A stretch of DNA of 64,000 bases from an uncultured Ruminococcus sp. (GTDB lineage: Bacteria > Bacillota > Clostridia > Oscillospirales > Acutalibacteraceae), in contig CAJUGO010000001.1 of the NCBI GenBank assembly GCA_910585865.1, forward strand, positions 186,001 to 250,000, in the 5' to 3' direction. The translations under genes and the position numbers were made by a program. The notes under the pieces are model-generated. The model did not search any database. It had not been told where the DNA came from and saw only the letters and a list, made by a program, of their open reading frames with translations. Shown in pieces: positions 52,186 to 60,592 of the stretch (its first letter is position 1; each line of letters opens with the position of its first letter).

Positions 52186-52904
52186 GCAAAACAGATGCGC
52201 TTCAAAATATAATTGATAACAGCCGAAATATAGTTTTCTTTGGCGGCGCAGGAGTATCAACCGAAAGCGGCATACCCGATTTCAGAAGTGTTGACGGTTT
52301 GTATAATCAGAAATACGACTATCCTCCCGAGCAAATCTTAAGTCATACATTCTTTGTAAATAATACAAGTGAATTTTACCGTTTCTACAGGGATAAAATA
52401 TTATGTCTTGACAAAAAGCCCAACAAGGCTCACTTCAAACTTGCGGAGCTTGAAAAAGCAGGCAGACTGAGCGCAGTTATTACACAAAACATTGACGGAC
52501 TCCATCAGGCAGCAGGAAGTCAAAATGTATATGAACTTCATGGAAGTATCCTGAAAAATTACTGCATGAACTGCAAAAAATTCTATAGTGCAGAGTTTAT
52601 AAAGGCATCTGAGGATATTCCGCTGTGTGAATGCTCGGGGATTATAAAGCCCGATGTTGTACTATATGAGGAAAGTCTTGACGATAAAACCGTATCCGGC
52701 GCACTGTCGGCAATTCAAAATGCCGACACACTTATAATTGCCGGAACAAGTCTGACCGTTTACCCGGCAGCAGCCTTTGTAAGATATTTTTCAGGCAATA
52801 AGCTTGTGCTTATAAACCGTGACCCTACTCCCATGGACGAAAAAGCTGATCTTGTATTCCGTGAAAAAGTCGGTGAGCTTCTTGATAAAATCAAGGTTAA
52901 CTAG
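52182..52904 (+). CDS. Sirtuin-type NAD-dependent protein deacylase
   Basis: A 240-residue Sir2-family enzyme. NAD-binding motifs are FFGGAGVSTESGIPDFRS and TQNIDGLHQAAGS, with the catalytic histidine in YELHGS. Zinc ligands are CMNC and, in C-x-C spacing, CECSGIIKPDVVLYEE. The start overlaps the trpA stop (ATGA), so it is translated with the trp operon. Protein deacetylation or deacylation is expected; the target is unknown. Placement in a biosynthetic operon is unusual. Confidence 0.92.
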   Translation: MSKTDALQNIIDNSRNIVFFGGAGVSTESGIPDFRSVDGLYNQKYDYPPEQILSHTFFVNNTSEFYRFYRDKILCLDKKPNKAHFKLAELEKAGRLSAVITQNIDGLHQAAGSQNVYELHGSILKNYCMNCKKFYSAEFIKASEDIPLCECSGIIKPDVVLYEESLDDKTVSGALSAIQNADTLIIAGTSLTVYPAAAFVRYFSGNKLVLINRDPTPMDEKADLVFREKVGELLDKIKVN

Positions 52905-53026
52905 TCTTTACTTAATTACTTATCATCTGTATATTGACATATAATCACATAGCTATACCAGATATTGTTGCCGATTTACTTAGCCTATAAAAAATGCTAA
53001 AAATCCGAGATTTTTTTGAAAAATAC

Positions 53027-53055
53027 TTGATTTTTAGACTTCTTTGTGATATCAT
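53027..53055 (+). promoter_or_regulatory. Probable promoter of rpsT
   Basis: TTGATT (53027-53032) and TATCAT (53050-53055) are separated by 17 bp. The strength is uncertain. Confidence 0.45.
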
Positions 53056-53093
53056 AATTCCTATATGACCGATAAATTTAAGGAGGTGGGACA

Positions 53094-53354
53094 ATGCCAA
53101 ACATTAAATCTGCTAAAAAGCGCGTTAAAGTTATTGCTACAAAAACAGCTCGCAATAAGGCTACAAAGTCAGCTTTAAGAACAGCTATCAAGAAAGCTTA
53201 TTTTGCAGTTGATACTAATGCTGACAACAAAACAGAGGCAGTTCGTCTTGCTATTAAGAAAATTGACCAGGCAACAGCAAAGGGTATTCTTCATAAGAAC
53301 ACAGCAGCAAGAAGCAAATCTTCACTTGCTAAAAGACTCAACGCTTCTGCGTAA
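53094..53354 (+). CDS. rpsT: 30S ribosomal protein S20
   Basis: A basic 86-residue ribosomal protein starting MPNIKSAKKRVKVIATK and ending NTAARSKSSLAKRLNAS. The ribosome site is AAGGAGGTGG. It is a single-gene unit with a terminator 30 bp on. Confidence 0.97.
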   Translation: MPNIKSAKKRVKVIATKTARNKATKSALRTAIKKAYFAVDTNADNKTEAVRLAIKKIDQATAKGILHKNTAARSKSSLAKRLNASA

Positions 53355-53382
53355 GAGTTTGCAATATTTCTTAACAGAGCTT

Positions 53383-53411
53383 AAAAGCAGAGTTAATTCT
53401 CTGCTTTTTTT
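53383..53411 (+). terminator. Terminator of rpsT
   Basis: AAAAGCAGAG/CTCTGCTTTT stem with a 6-nt loop and T-run. Confidence 0.88.
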
Positions 53412-53420
53412 GTTTATGTG

Positions 53421-53448
53421 TTGACTTTTTATTAAAAAATGTTAGAAT
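53421..53448 (+). promoter_or_regulatory. Promoter of the 49-residue membrane protein gene
   Basis: TTGACT (53421-53426) and TAGAAT (53443-53448) are separated by 16 bp. Confidence 0.55.
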
Positions 53449-53506
53449 ATAACTATACAAACGGCAGATAATAATTGCTAATATTAATATACTTGGAGGC
53501 CTTTAT

Positions 53507-53656
53507 ATGAAAAATAATAAATTTGCTTTAATCATCGGCATAATCTCCGCAGTGGCAGCCGTTTCTGCCGCTCTTACAGCATTCTTTATTGTAAAAGATA
53601 AGCAAAAGAAAGACGACGAGGAGCTTATGGAATACCTCGACAGTTCAATCGAATAA
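53507..53656 (+). CDS. Small single-pass membrane protein, 49 residues
   Basis: The frame begins MKNNKFALIIGIISAVAAVS behind TTGGAGG. It has one hydrophobic segment (residues 6-28), a lysine-rich stop-transfer (KDKQKKD) and an acidic tail ending EYLDSSIE. The N-terminal basic residues suggest either an uncleaved anchor or a signal-like helix. Promoter, ribosome site and terminator are all present, which supports a real gene. Small proteins of this shape occur in many clostridia; the function is unknown. Confidence 0.75.
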   Translation: MKNNKFALIIGIISAVAAVSAALTAFFIVKDKQKKDDEELMEYLDSSIE

Positions 53657-53667
53657 GTTGCAGTACT

Positions 53668-53696
53668 AAGCCGTTCCAATCGAACGGCTTTTTATT
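53668..53696 (+). terminator. Terminator of the small membrane protein gene
   Basis: A perfect 9-bp stem AAGCCGTTC/GAACGGCTT with a 5-nt loop, followed by TTTATTTTTT. Confidence 0.9.
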
Positions 53697-53777
53697 TTTT
53701 AAAATGTTTTATTCATTGTATATTCTATACACCCTAATTTTTATGAGGAAATAAAAACTATAAGCAAGGCTGATTCT

Positions 53778-54815
53778 ATGAAATATTTTTACCCGAATTA
53801 TTATAAAAACTTTAAATGTATTGCAGATGAATGCCCCGACAGCTGCTGCAAAGACTGGGATGTTGTTGTTGATGACAAAAGTCAGAGTTTCTATGAAACT
53901 GTCGGCGGCGAATTTGGCGCAAAACTAAAACGTCTTACGGCCATTGATGGTGACGGCGACAGAATATTTGTTTCAAAAAACGGCAGATGTCCTTTCTGGA
54001 ACAACGAAATGCTCTGTGATATATACATAAACCTTGGCGAGGAGCACTTATGTTCCACCTGTAAAAGCTTTCCAAGAATTTCTCAGGATTACACTTATTT
54101 CACCGAGTATATGCTGTCCTTTGCATGTCCTGAAGCGGCAAGACTTATGCTTACACATGATGAAATCTTTAACTTTGAAACTTCTGTTACCTCTGATAAA
54201 AAAGCCGGCTTCGATACCGGTATGATGAATTTTCTTTTAGCGGCTCGCAAAATAACTTTTGACATATTAAATGATTTGTCTGTGAATTTCACCGAAAGGC
54301 TCAGGACCTGTCTTGCTTTCAATATGAAAATTCAGGATATAATTGATGAGGAAGATTTTGATATATATAAAATTCCAAAAATTGAAACTAGTCTAGCAAA
54401 ATCCGTAAAAGCAGACAGCTCGTTTATATTTGAGCTTCACTTAAAACTTGACATAATGAATCAGGACTGGCGTAACCTTTTGGAGGAAACAGGAAAACAG
54501 GCTCGCATTCAAAAAATATCTGAAAATTTTGACAGAGAGTTTACCATACTTTCAAAATATTATATCTACAGATACTATCTAACGGCAATTGACAGCTTTG
54601 ATGTGATTTCAACAATTAAACGGATTGTGTGTGCATATACGGTTATCGGTCATATTTTGTCTTCTGATAAAAAGCTGACCCCTAAACAGCGGGTTCTTGT
54701 TATGCAGCGCTACTCAAAAGAAGTTGAACATTCCTACGAAAACAGCGAAATGTTGGAAAAGGAATTTTACTGCAACCCTGATTTTTCCGGTGAAAGTTTA
54801 ATTAAACTATTATAA
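53778..54815 (+). CDS. FliB-like cysteine-rich protein (flagellin lysine N-methylase family)
   Basis: A 345-residue protein beginning MKYFYPNYYKNFKCIADECP. The N-terminal third is cysteine-rich: CIADECPDSCCKDWDV, CPFWNNEMLCDIY and HLCSTCKSFPR. This is the FliB pattern, which probably binds an iron-sulfur cluster. FliB methylates flagellin lysines in Salmonella. No flagellar gene is in this window, and homologues are common in non-motile clostridia, so the substrate here may differ. It is a single-gene unit followed by a strong terminator. Confidence 0.8.
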   Translation: MKYFYPNYYKNFKCIADECPDSCCKDWDVVVDDKSQSFYETVGGEFGAKLKRLTAIDGDGDRIFVSKNGRCPFWNNEMLCDIYINLGEEHLCSTCKSFPRISQDYTYFTEYMLSFACPEAARLMLTHDEIFNFETSVTSDKKAGFDTGMMNFLLAARKITFDILNDLSVNFTERLRTCLAFNMKIQDIIDEEDFDIYKIPKIETSLAKSVKADSSFIFELHLKLDIMNQDWRNLLEETGKQARIQKISENFDREFTILSKYYIYRYYLTAIDSFDVISTIKRIVCAYTVIGHILSSDKKLTPKQRVLVMQRYSKEVEHSYENSEMLEKEFYCNPDFSGESLIKLL

Positions 54816-54831
54816 CAACCCATAAATTTAT

Positions 54832-54870
54832 AAGAGAAGCCGCTGCATAAATGCAGCGGCTTCTCTTATA
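54832..54870. terminator. Bidirectional terminator
   Basis: A perfect 17-bp stem (AAGAGAAGCCGCTGCAT and its complement) closed by AA, between convergent genes. Confidence 0.9.
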
Positions 54871-54901
54871 TTTATGATGAATAACTGCAAAACACGTCAA
54901 A

Positions 54902-56443
54902 TCATCTGTCTGTATGATGTTTAGTGTTACTGTTTAGCGAATCAAGCTCAAACCAAAAGGTACTGCCCTTTCCTATTGTGCTTCTTACACCATAACGGGC
55001 ATTATGGGCATCAAGTATTCCCTTTACAATTGAAAGACCAAGTCCAGTACCGATAACCCCGCGTTTGTGTTCCTTATCAACCTTATAATATCTGTCCCAG
55101 ATATATTCAAGCTTTTCGGCAGGAATTCCCTCACCGTGGTCAGTCACCTCTATAATAACCTTTCTGTTCTTAACTCTTTGTGTAACGATTACCGTCTTAT
55201 CCTCACCGGCATAATTAACAGCATTGTTCATAAGATTATAGATAACCTGCGAAATTTTAAGCTCGTCAGCGTAAACATATACTTTTTCACTGTTCTCAAA
55301 CACGATATTATATCCGTCCTGCTCCTTTAGCTTTGAATATCTGGAAAAAATATCCTCTATGCTGTCCGTAAGGCAAAACTGTGTTTTTTCAGGCTGGATT
55401 GAACCTGACTGCAGCTTTGACAAATCAAGCAGATCATTAACAAGGCTTGAGAGTCTTGTCGCCTCGTCAATTATAATCTGTATATTCTCCGGCGTATTTT
55501 CCCCGGGCAAATCACGCATAACCTCGCCATAGCCGGTTATCATTGTGAGCGGTGTACGCAAATCATGAGAAATGTTTGCAATAAGCTCCTTTTGCAGCTT
55601 TTCGGTTGCCGCAAGCTCAGTTTTTGCATAATTCAGCGTATCGTTAAGTTCTTCAACCTCAAGATATCCCCGGGCGTTAAAATCGACATTATAGTTTTTC
55701 TTTGCGAGCTCTTTTGCCGCATTATTAGTCTTTGAAATCGGTTTTGCAATTCTAAGGCTTGCATACAAAGAAAAAATCACAGCAAGAAAAACAAAGACAA
55801 AAGTAACAATATACAGCTGGTCCCTGATAATTTCCACCGTATTTGTAAGCGGAGTAATTGATGAAGTAACAAGCAAAAAACATTCACTGCCGTCACGCAA
55901 ATTAATTATGTCGGCATATACCATATTCTGGATTTTATCTGAATGGTCTTTTATATATCTAATTTCGGTCTGCGGCATATCTGATGTTGCAAATCCATCC
56001 AGCATACGGCTCTTAAATTTTATCCTTAAACTTTCCTCTCCGTATTTGCTTGTGATACACATATACTGCCCGTCATTTTCCATGGCATTTTTGTAATAAG
56101 TATACACATCATGATATTCAAAATTAAGTGTTGTAGCAGGATTGTCATATTCACATGCGTATTTAAGCGAAAACAGAGAATCTGAATCATATACATATAC
56201 CGAAAGCGAATTGTAGCTTGCCACATTTTCAATTGTACCCTGAACATTTTTATTTTCTTCTATAGATTTTGAAATAATTGACGCATTTTTTTCTACCTGA
56301 GAAGATTTTGTCATTGTGTAAAATGATTCAAGAAAAAAGGTCTGAAAAATCCAAAGTACAATAACTATTATTACGCCAAACAACAGAAAATAACACAGCA
56401 GTTTGAACTGAAGCGGCATAAAATGCCTGTTAAATCGTTTCAA
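54902..56443 (-). CDS. Sensor histidine kinase
   Basis: A 513-residue membrane kinase. One helix lies near residues 14-36, an extracytoplasmic sensor region spans about 37-190, and a second helix (about 192-213) is followed by HAMP. The phospho-acceptor is in LIANISHDLRTPLTMITGY. The ATPase boxes are LMNNAVNYAG (N), VTDHGEGIP (G1) and GTGLGLSIVKGI (G2). The start at 56443 is a TTG inside the regulator gene; an ATG at 56419 is an alternative that gives 505 residues. It overlaps the response regulator gene by 14 bp, so the two form one system. The signal is unknown. Confidence 0.93.
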   Translation of the reverse strand: MKRFNRHFMPLQFKLLCYFLLFGVIIVIVLWIFQTFFLESFYTMTKSSQVEKNASIISKSIEENKNVQGTIENVASYNSLSVYVYDSDSLFSLKYACEYDNPATTLNFEYHDVYTYYKNAMENDGQYMCITSKYGEESLRIKFKSRMLDGFATSDMPQTEIRYIKDHSDKIQNMVYADIINLRDGSECFLLVTSSITPLTNTVEIIRDQLYIVTFVFVFLAVIFSLYASLRIAKPISKTNNAAKELAKKNYNVDFNARGYLEVEELNDTLNYAKTELAATEKLQKELIANISHDLRTPLTMITGYGEVMRDLPGENTPENIQIIIDEATRLSSLVNDLLDLSKLQSGSIQPEKTQFCLTDSIEDIFSRYSKLKEQDGYNIVFENSEKVYVYADELKISQVIYNLMNNAVNYAGEDKTVIVTQRVKNRKVIIEVTDHGEGIPAEKLEYIWDRYYKVDKEHKRGVIGTGLGLSIVKGILDAHNARYGVRSTIGKGSTFWFELDSLNSNTKHHTDR

Positions 56444-57113
56444 ACCTGTATCCCACCCCTCGCAAGGTAACTATACATCTGCTGTATTCACCAAGACTTT
56501 TTCTCAAAAGCTTTATATGAGTATCAAGTGTGCGCTCATCACCAAAGAAATCATATCCCCAGACCTCGCTTATAAGTTTTTCACGGGTAAGCGCAATTCC
56601 CTTATTTTTAACCATATAAAAGAAAAGCTCATACTCCTTTGGCGTCATTTCAATTCTTTCACCGTCAATTGATACAATCCTTGCAGAAAAATCAACGGAA
56701 AGACCCTCAAAAGTAAATATATCCTTTTTAACGTTGTTTTGGTTATCGCTGCCGCTTGAGCGTTTTATTACGGCATTCACTCTCATCATAAGCTCCTTTG
56801 GCGAAAACGGCTTTACTACATAATCATCACTTCCAAGCTCAAAGCCATGAATTTTATCGTATTCCTCTCCTCTGGCAGAAAGCATAATAATGGGAGTCTG
56901 TCTGAATTTTCTAATCTCTCTGCACGCTGAAAACCCGTCAAGCTCAGGCATCATTACATCCATAATTATAAGGTCGAACTCTTTTTCACGGCAAATCTCA
57001 ATTGCCTGCATGCCATCAACAGCTTCCTCAACGGCATATCCTTCAAACTCAGCATATTTTTTAATAATTTGTCTTATTCTAAATTCATCGTCTACCACAA
57101 GTATTTTGCTCAT
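56430..57113 (-). CDS. OmpR/PhoB family response regulator
   Basis: A 227-residue regulator. The start at 57113 (MSKILVVDDEFRIRQIIKKY) follows AAAGGTG. The receiver has the phosphorylated aspartate in DLIIMDVMMPELDG and the lysine in VVKPFSPKEL. The C-terminal winged helix shows MTPKEYELFFYMVKN and EVWGYDFFGDERTLDTHI. It works with the overlapping kinase gene. A probable promoter lies far upstream (57322-57350). Confidence 0.95.
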   Translation of the reverse strand: MSKILVVDDEFRIRQIIKKYAEFEGYAVEEAVDGMQAIEICREKEFDLIIMDVMMPELDGFSACREIRKFRQTPIIMLSARGEEYDKIHGFELGSDDYVVKPFSPKELMMRVNAVIKRSSGSDNQNNVKKDIFTFEGLSVDFSARIVSIDGERIEMTPKEYELFFYMVKNKGIALTREKLISEVWGYDFFGDERTLDTHIKLLRKSLGEYSRCIVTLRGVGYRFETI

Positions 57114-57321
57114 TTTTAATTCACCTTTTCTCATTATGTACTTATTTTTATAAAACTGCATTATTAAATCTGTTTTTATTTTAACTGTTATTTGTGACAG
57201 GATTATGTCGATTTTTTAAAAAATCACAAAACATCTATACTGTATCAATCATAAAACGCCGTCTTTCCATTGTATTTTAAGCCCTAAGAATTGTCTTGAA
57301 TTTCACGTATGTTTTACGTCT

Positions 57322-57350
57322 ATTCTAGCATACAAACTAATTTATGTAAA
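57322..57350 (-). promoter_or_regulatory. Probable promoter of the two-component system
   Basis: Leftward TTTACA (57350-57345) and TAGAAT (57327-57322) with a 17-bp spacer. Confidence 0.5.
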
Positions 57351-57376
57351 TCAAAAAGACTGGAAAATACAAACAA

Positions 57377-57405
57377 TTGACATGGTTAATCAGCTGTATT
57401 AAAAT
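57377..57405 (+). promoter_or_regulatory. sigma-A promoter of the XRE regulator gene
   Basis: TTGACA (57377-57382) and TAAAAT (57400-57405) with a 17-bp spacer. Confidence 0.55.
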
Positions 57406-57520
57406 AAAATTAATTTATCTACAATGCGCAGAGTACTGATTTTTGCTTACTCTACGGAGCGTGGGTGTAACTTTTCGGGTATTCATTATACAATATCCTC
57501 AATGAAAGGCGGTGTCAATT

Positions 57521-58126
57521 ATGGATCAAACCAAAATCGGGAAATTTATCTCAGTAATGAGAAAACATCAGGGCTTAACCCAGCGGGCGCTTGCTGATAT
57601 TCTTGGGATAAGCGACAAAACAGTCAGCAAATGGGAATGCGGAAACGGTATGCCCGAGGTTTCGCTGATGCTGCCGCTATGTGAGGCTCTGAACGTCAGT
57701 CTCAACGAGTTGTTTTCGGGAGAGAAACTGACCGACACTGACTACAAAAAGAAAGCGGAGGAAAATATAATGAATCTTGTAAATGAAAAAGAAGCAAGCA
57801 AAAAGAAACTTATTTTAGCGCACATTGTAGTTGTCATTACGATGATTGCCGCTATTCCGATGGTTATTATTGCAGGAGCTCTTGAAATGCCCGTATGGCT
57901 GCGAATCGTGATGATTGCAATAGCCCTGTTGGTCATCATAGGCGGTATTGCAGTAGCATGTGTTCTTGATATGGACGCAGGCACATTTGAGTGCAAACAC
58001 TGCGGCACCCGATTTAAACCAACAGCAGGAGCTTATATTAAAGGAGGTCATACTCTGACCAAAAGACATTTAAAATGTCCCGAATGCGGAAAAAGCAGTT
58101 ACTGTAAACACCGTTTAACACACTAA
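57521..58126 (+). CDS. XRE regulator with two membrane helices and a zinc-ribbon-like tail
   Basis: A 201-residue protein. Residues about 5-60 are a Cro/C1 helix-turn-helix (LTQRALADILGISDKTVSKW). Two hydrophobic segments follow (about 98-117 and 124-147). The C-terminus has paired cysteines, CKHCGTRFKP and CPECGKSSYCKH, as in zinc ribbons. The start at 57521 is 8 nt after AAAGGCGG. A DNA-binding domain tethered to the membrane suggests direct sensing at the envelope; the signal and targets are unknown. Confidence 0.88.
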   Translation: MDQTKIGKFISVMRKHQGLTQRALADILGISDKTVSKWECGNGMPEVSLMLPLCEALNVSLNELFSGEKLTDTDYKKKAEENIMNLVNEKEASKKKLILAHIVVVITMIAAIPMVIIAGALEMPVWLRIVMIAIALLVIIGGIAVACVLDMDAGTFECKHCGTRFKPTAGAYIKGGHTLTKRHLKCPECGKSSYCKHRLTH

Positions 58127-58129
58127 AAC

Positions 58130-58166
58130 ATACCCGCCTGATTTAAATTATGAATCAGGCGGGTAT
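58130..58166 (+). terminator. Terminator of the XRE regulator gene
   Basis: A perfect 13-bp stem TACCCGCCTGATT/AATCAGGCGGGTA with a 9-nt loop. The T-run after it is weak (TATATCA). Confidence 0.7.
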
Positions 58167-58342
58167 ATCATCGCAAATGTTTTAATATACTTGGTCTAAA
58201 TAAGCAAATTTTCTGTTAACAAACCTTTATTTCAGTCATTTTTTCCACAATATTTGCATTTAATACATAGGCGTATTTCCGTTTAGAACTTCTGTATTAT
58301 CAAAACAAAAAATCATTTTATCAGCACAGCGTTATTATCGTA

Positions 58343-58371
58343 TTGAAATACTCGGTTAAAAGTTTTATAAT
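58343..58371 (+). promoter_or_regulatory. sigma-A promoter of the fumarase genes
   Basis: TTGAAA (58343-58348) and TATAAT (58366-58371) with a 17-bp spacer. Confidence 0.7.
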
Positions 58372-58411
58372 ATACGATGGCAATGTAATATTTTGAGAAA
58401 GGAAAAATGGT

Positions 58412-59263
58412 ATGGAAATAAGAAGAATAAAAGCAAAGACTGTAACAGATACAGTAAAAAAACTGTTTATGGACTGTAACTACTTTATCGGCAAAGATAT
58501 AATGTCTGCACTAGAAAACGCAAAAGAAAACGAAAGCTCACCCGTAGGCAAAAGCGTGCTTTCCCAGATTATTGAAAACGATATTATTGCCGCCAAAGAG
58601 GAAGTTCCTCTTTGTCAGGATACCGGCATGGCAATTCTCTTTGTTGAATACGGCGACAAAGTAATTATTGAGGACGGAAACTTTGATGACGCCGTAAACG
58701 AGGGTGTGCGCCGTGCATACACTGACGGATATCTGCGCAAAAGCGTTGTCAGCGACCCCGTATTTGACAGAACAAACACCAATGACAACACTCCGGCTAT
58801 TATACATACAAAAATAGTAAAAGGAAATCAAATTAAAATTATAGCAGGCGGCAAAGGTTTTGGCAGTGAAAATATGTCGGCAATTAAAATGCTCACCCCA
58901 TCATACGGTATTGAGGGTGTAAAAAAGTTTATACTTGACACAGTACAAATTGCGGGTCCAAATCCGTGTCCGCCTATTGTTGTCGGAGTCGGTATCGGTG
59001 GAACCTTTGAAAGAGCCGCACAACTTGCAAAAAAGGCTACTTTCCGCCCCATTGATATACGCAACGAGGACGAAAGGTATGCAAAACTTGAAAATGAACT
59101 TCTTGAAGAAATCAATAAAATGGGGTTTGGTCCCGCCGGACTTGGAGGAAACACCACTGCTCTAGGCGTTAATGTTGAAACCTCCCCAACTCACATTGCA
59201 GGTATGCCTGTTGCAGTTAATATCTGCTGTCACGCTGCAAGACATGCAAGTGCAGTAATATGA
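58412..59263 (+). CDS. Fumarate hydratase, alpha subunit (class I, iron-sulfur)
   Basis: A 283-residue [4Fe-4S] subunit of the two-subunit class I hydratase (interconverts fumarate and malate). Cluster cysteines are expected in VPLCQDTGMA, AGPNPCPPIVVG and NICCHAARHA. GGKGFGSENMSAIKML is family-typical. L-tartrate dehydratase (TtdA) has the same fold; fumarase is the likelier activity without a tartrate transporter nearby. It forms an operon with the beta subunit gene, 17 bp apart. It can use the fumarate released by ArgG/ArgH. Confidence 0.9.
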   Translation: MEIRRIKAKTVTDTVKKLFMDCNYFIGKDIMSALENAKENESSPVGKSVLSQIIENDIIAAKEEVPLCQDTGMAILFVEYGDKVIIEDGNFDDAVNEGVRRAYTDGYLRKSVVSDPVFDRTNTNDNTPAIIHTKIVKGNQIKIIAGGKGFGSENMSAIKMLTPSYGIEGVKKFILDTVQIAGPNPCPPIVVGVGIGGTFERAAQLAKKATFRPIDIRNEDERYAKLENELLEEINKMGFGPAGLGGNTTALGVNVETSPTHIAGMPVAVNICCHAARHASAVI

Positions 59264-59280
59264 ATGGGAGGAACTTTTAA

Positions 59281-59832
59281 ATGACAAAAAAAATTAATCT
59301 GCCGATAACTGATAATGATATAAAAAATCTAAAAGCAGGTGACAATGTATTGTTGACGGGTTCAATAATTACCGGAAGAGATGCGGCACACAAACGGCTG
59401 TTTGAACTTATTCAAAATAACAAGCCTTTACCTGTTGATATAACAGGCGAGCTTATCTACTATGTCGGTCCTGCTCCTGCAAAGCCGGGATATGCAGTAG
59501 GTCCGGCCGGCCCTACATCAAGCTACCGTATGGATAAATATGCCCCCTCTCTTTTAGATTTGGGACTTAAGGGAATGATAGGCAAAGGCGCAAGAAACCG
59601 GGATGTCATAGATGCAATCGTACGCAATAGAGGCGTCTATCTTGTTGCCATCGGCGGCGCCGCTGCATTAATTGCAAAAAGCATTAAAAAAGAGGAGCTT
59701 TTGTGCTATGAAGATTTGGGCACGGAAGCCATACGCAGATACACAGTTGAAGATTTTCCATGTATTGTAGCTATTGACAGCAACGGCAACAATGTATATG
59801 AAACAGAACCTCTAAAATACAAAAAGAACTGA
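59281..59832 (+). CDS. Fumarate hydratase, beta subunit (class I, iron-sulfur)
   Basis: A 183-residue partner of the alpha subunit. Conserved features are LTGSIITGRDAAHKRL, YVGPAPAKPGYAVGPAGPTS, MIGKGARNRDVIDAI and AIGGAAALIAKSI. The ribosome site is GGGAGGA. The gene ends at a terminator shared with the convergent small gene. Confidence 0.9.
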   Translation: MTKKINLPITDNDIKNLKAGDNVLLTGSIITGRDAAHKRLFELIQNNKPLPVDITGELIYYVGPAPAKPGYAVGPAGPTSSYRMDKYAPSLLDLGLKGMIGKGARNRDVIDAIVRNRGVYLVAIGGAAALIAKSIKKEELLCYEDLGTEAIRRYTVEDFPCIVAIDSNGNNVYETEPLKYKKN

Positions 59833-59837
59833 TAACA

Positions 59838-59879
59838 AAAGAAGGGCTGACAAGTTTAACAATGTCAGCCCTTCTTTAT
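59838..59879. terminator. Terminator of the fumarase operon
   Basis: A perfect 15-bp stem (AAAGAAGGGCTGACA and its complement) with a 10-nt loop and T-rich end. Confidence 0.9.
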
Positions 59880-60106
59880 TACAAATTATATAATTCCTCG
59901 TCGCCAATCTCAATTGCCCGCTCTAAAGTATCCGTAAAATGTGCTATACTGTTCATCTCTGTATACTGAAACCAATCTCTTCCGACATATTCATCGGTTT
60001 CCCTAAACAGGATGCATATTTCATACATTTCGTTGATTCTTTTATATATTTCGTACTTATATTTTCTGTCGTCGGAATATCTCTCGTATATCAGGTTTTC
60101 GTACAT
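59879..60106 (-). CDS. Small hypothetical protein
   Basis: A 75-residue acidic, tyrosine-rich protein beginning MYENLIYERYSDDRKYKYEI and ending EIGDEELYNL. The ATG at 60106 follows GAGTGAT. No domain recognised. It lies about 50 bp downstream of the nudix gene on the same strand, so it may be the last gene of the lexA unit. Confidence 0.6.
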   Translation of the reverse strand: MYENLIYERYSDDRKYKYEIYKRINEMYEICILFRETDEYVGRDWFQYTEMNSIAHFTDTLERAIEIGDEELYNL

Positions 60107-60157
60107 AGTTATCACTCTTTTGTCTGAAAGCCCCGCAAAAAGCTTCTGCGGATCAGC

Positions 60158-60580
60158 CTATTTTAAGAAATCCTCAACTCTTTTCAAAAGTTTCGGCTGA
60201 ATAAGCGGATAAGTCCACTTGTAAGGAAAGCTGTCAAACAGTTCTATCCTTTCAATTTCACTGTGTAATTCCTCTTCAAAAACTTTTATATCTGCAAAAT
60301 ATAACATTCCAAAGGTTTCTTCTCCGTTAAAATTATCCTTTGACGTTACCGAATATGCACAGACGGGTTTTATATCATAATTAATTGCCCCTGTTTCCTC
60401 ATATAATTCCCGTTTTGCCGTATCAACAATATCCTCTCCGTATTCGCGATGACCTCCGGGACATTCAAAGGTATCCCTTTCTTTGTGTTTGCAAAACACC
60501 CATTTGCCGCCGCTTTTTGACACTATAACGGCAAATTTCAGCAAGCTGTCGTCTACACTGTCATAAAATTTAACATCCAT
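60158..60580 (-). CDS. NUDIX hydrolase
   Basis: A 140-residue protein with the nudix box GGHREYGEDIVDTAKRELYE followed by ETGA, a full GX5EX7REUXEEXGU match. The N-terminal strand is FAVIVSKSGGKWVFCKHKER. It is close to MutT/8-oxo-dGTPase-like or general nucleotide-diphosphate hydrolases; the substrate is unknown. It starts 12 bp after the lexA stop, so it may be induced with the SOS response. Confidence 0.88.
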   Translation of the reverse strand: MDVKFYDSVDDSLLKFAVIVSKSGGKWVFCKHKERDTFECPGGHREYGEDIVDTAKRELYEETGAINYDIKPVCAYSVTSKDNFNGEETFGMLYFADIKVFEEELHSEIERIELFDSFPYKWTYPLIQPKLLKRVEDFLK

Positions 60581-60592
60581 ACTATTCCTCTT

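Larger units (their letters stand above)
57114..57520. other. Divergent intergenic region
   Basis: 407 bp between the response regulator and an XRE regulator gene. It holds two outward promoters (57322-57350 and 57377-57405) and about 200 bp of leader before the regulator, in which I recognise no known RNA element. Confidence 0.5.

Noticed and set aside
58412..59832. L-tartrate dehydratase alpha/beta
   Set aside because: Same fold and motifs, but there is no tartrate transporter or regulator nearby. Fumarase is the more general role, though it cannot be fully excluded by sequence reading.
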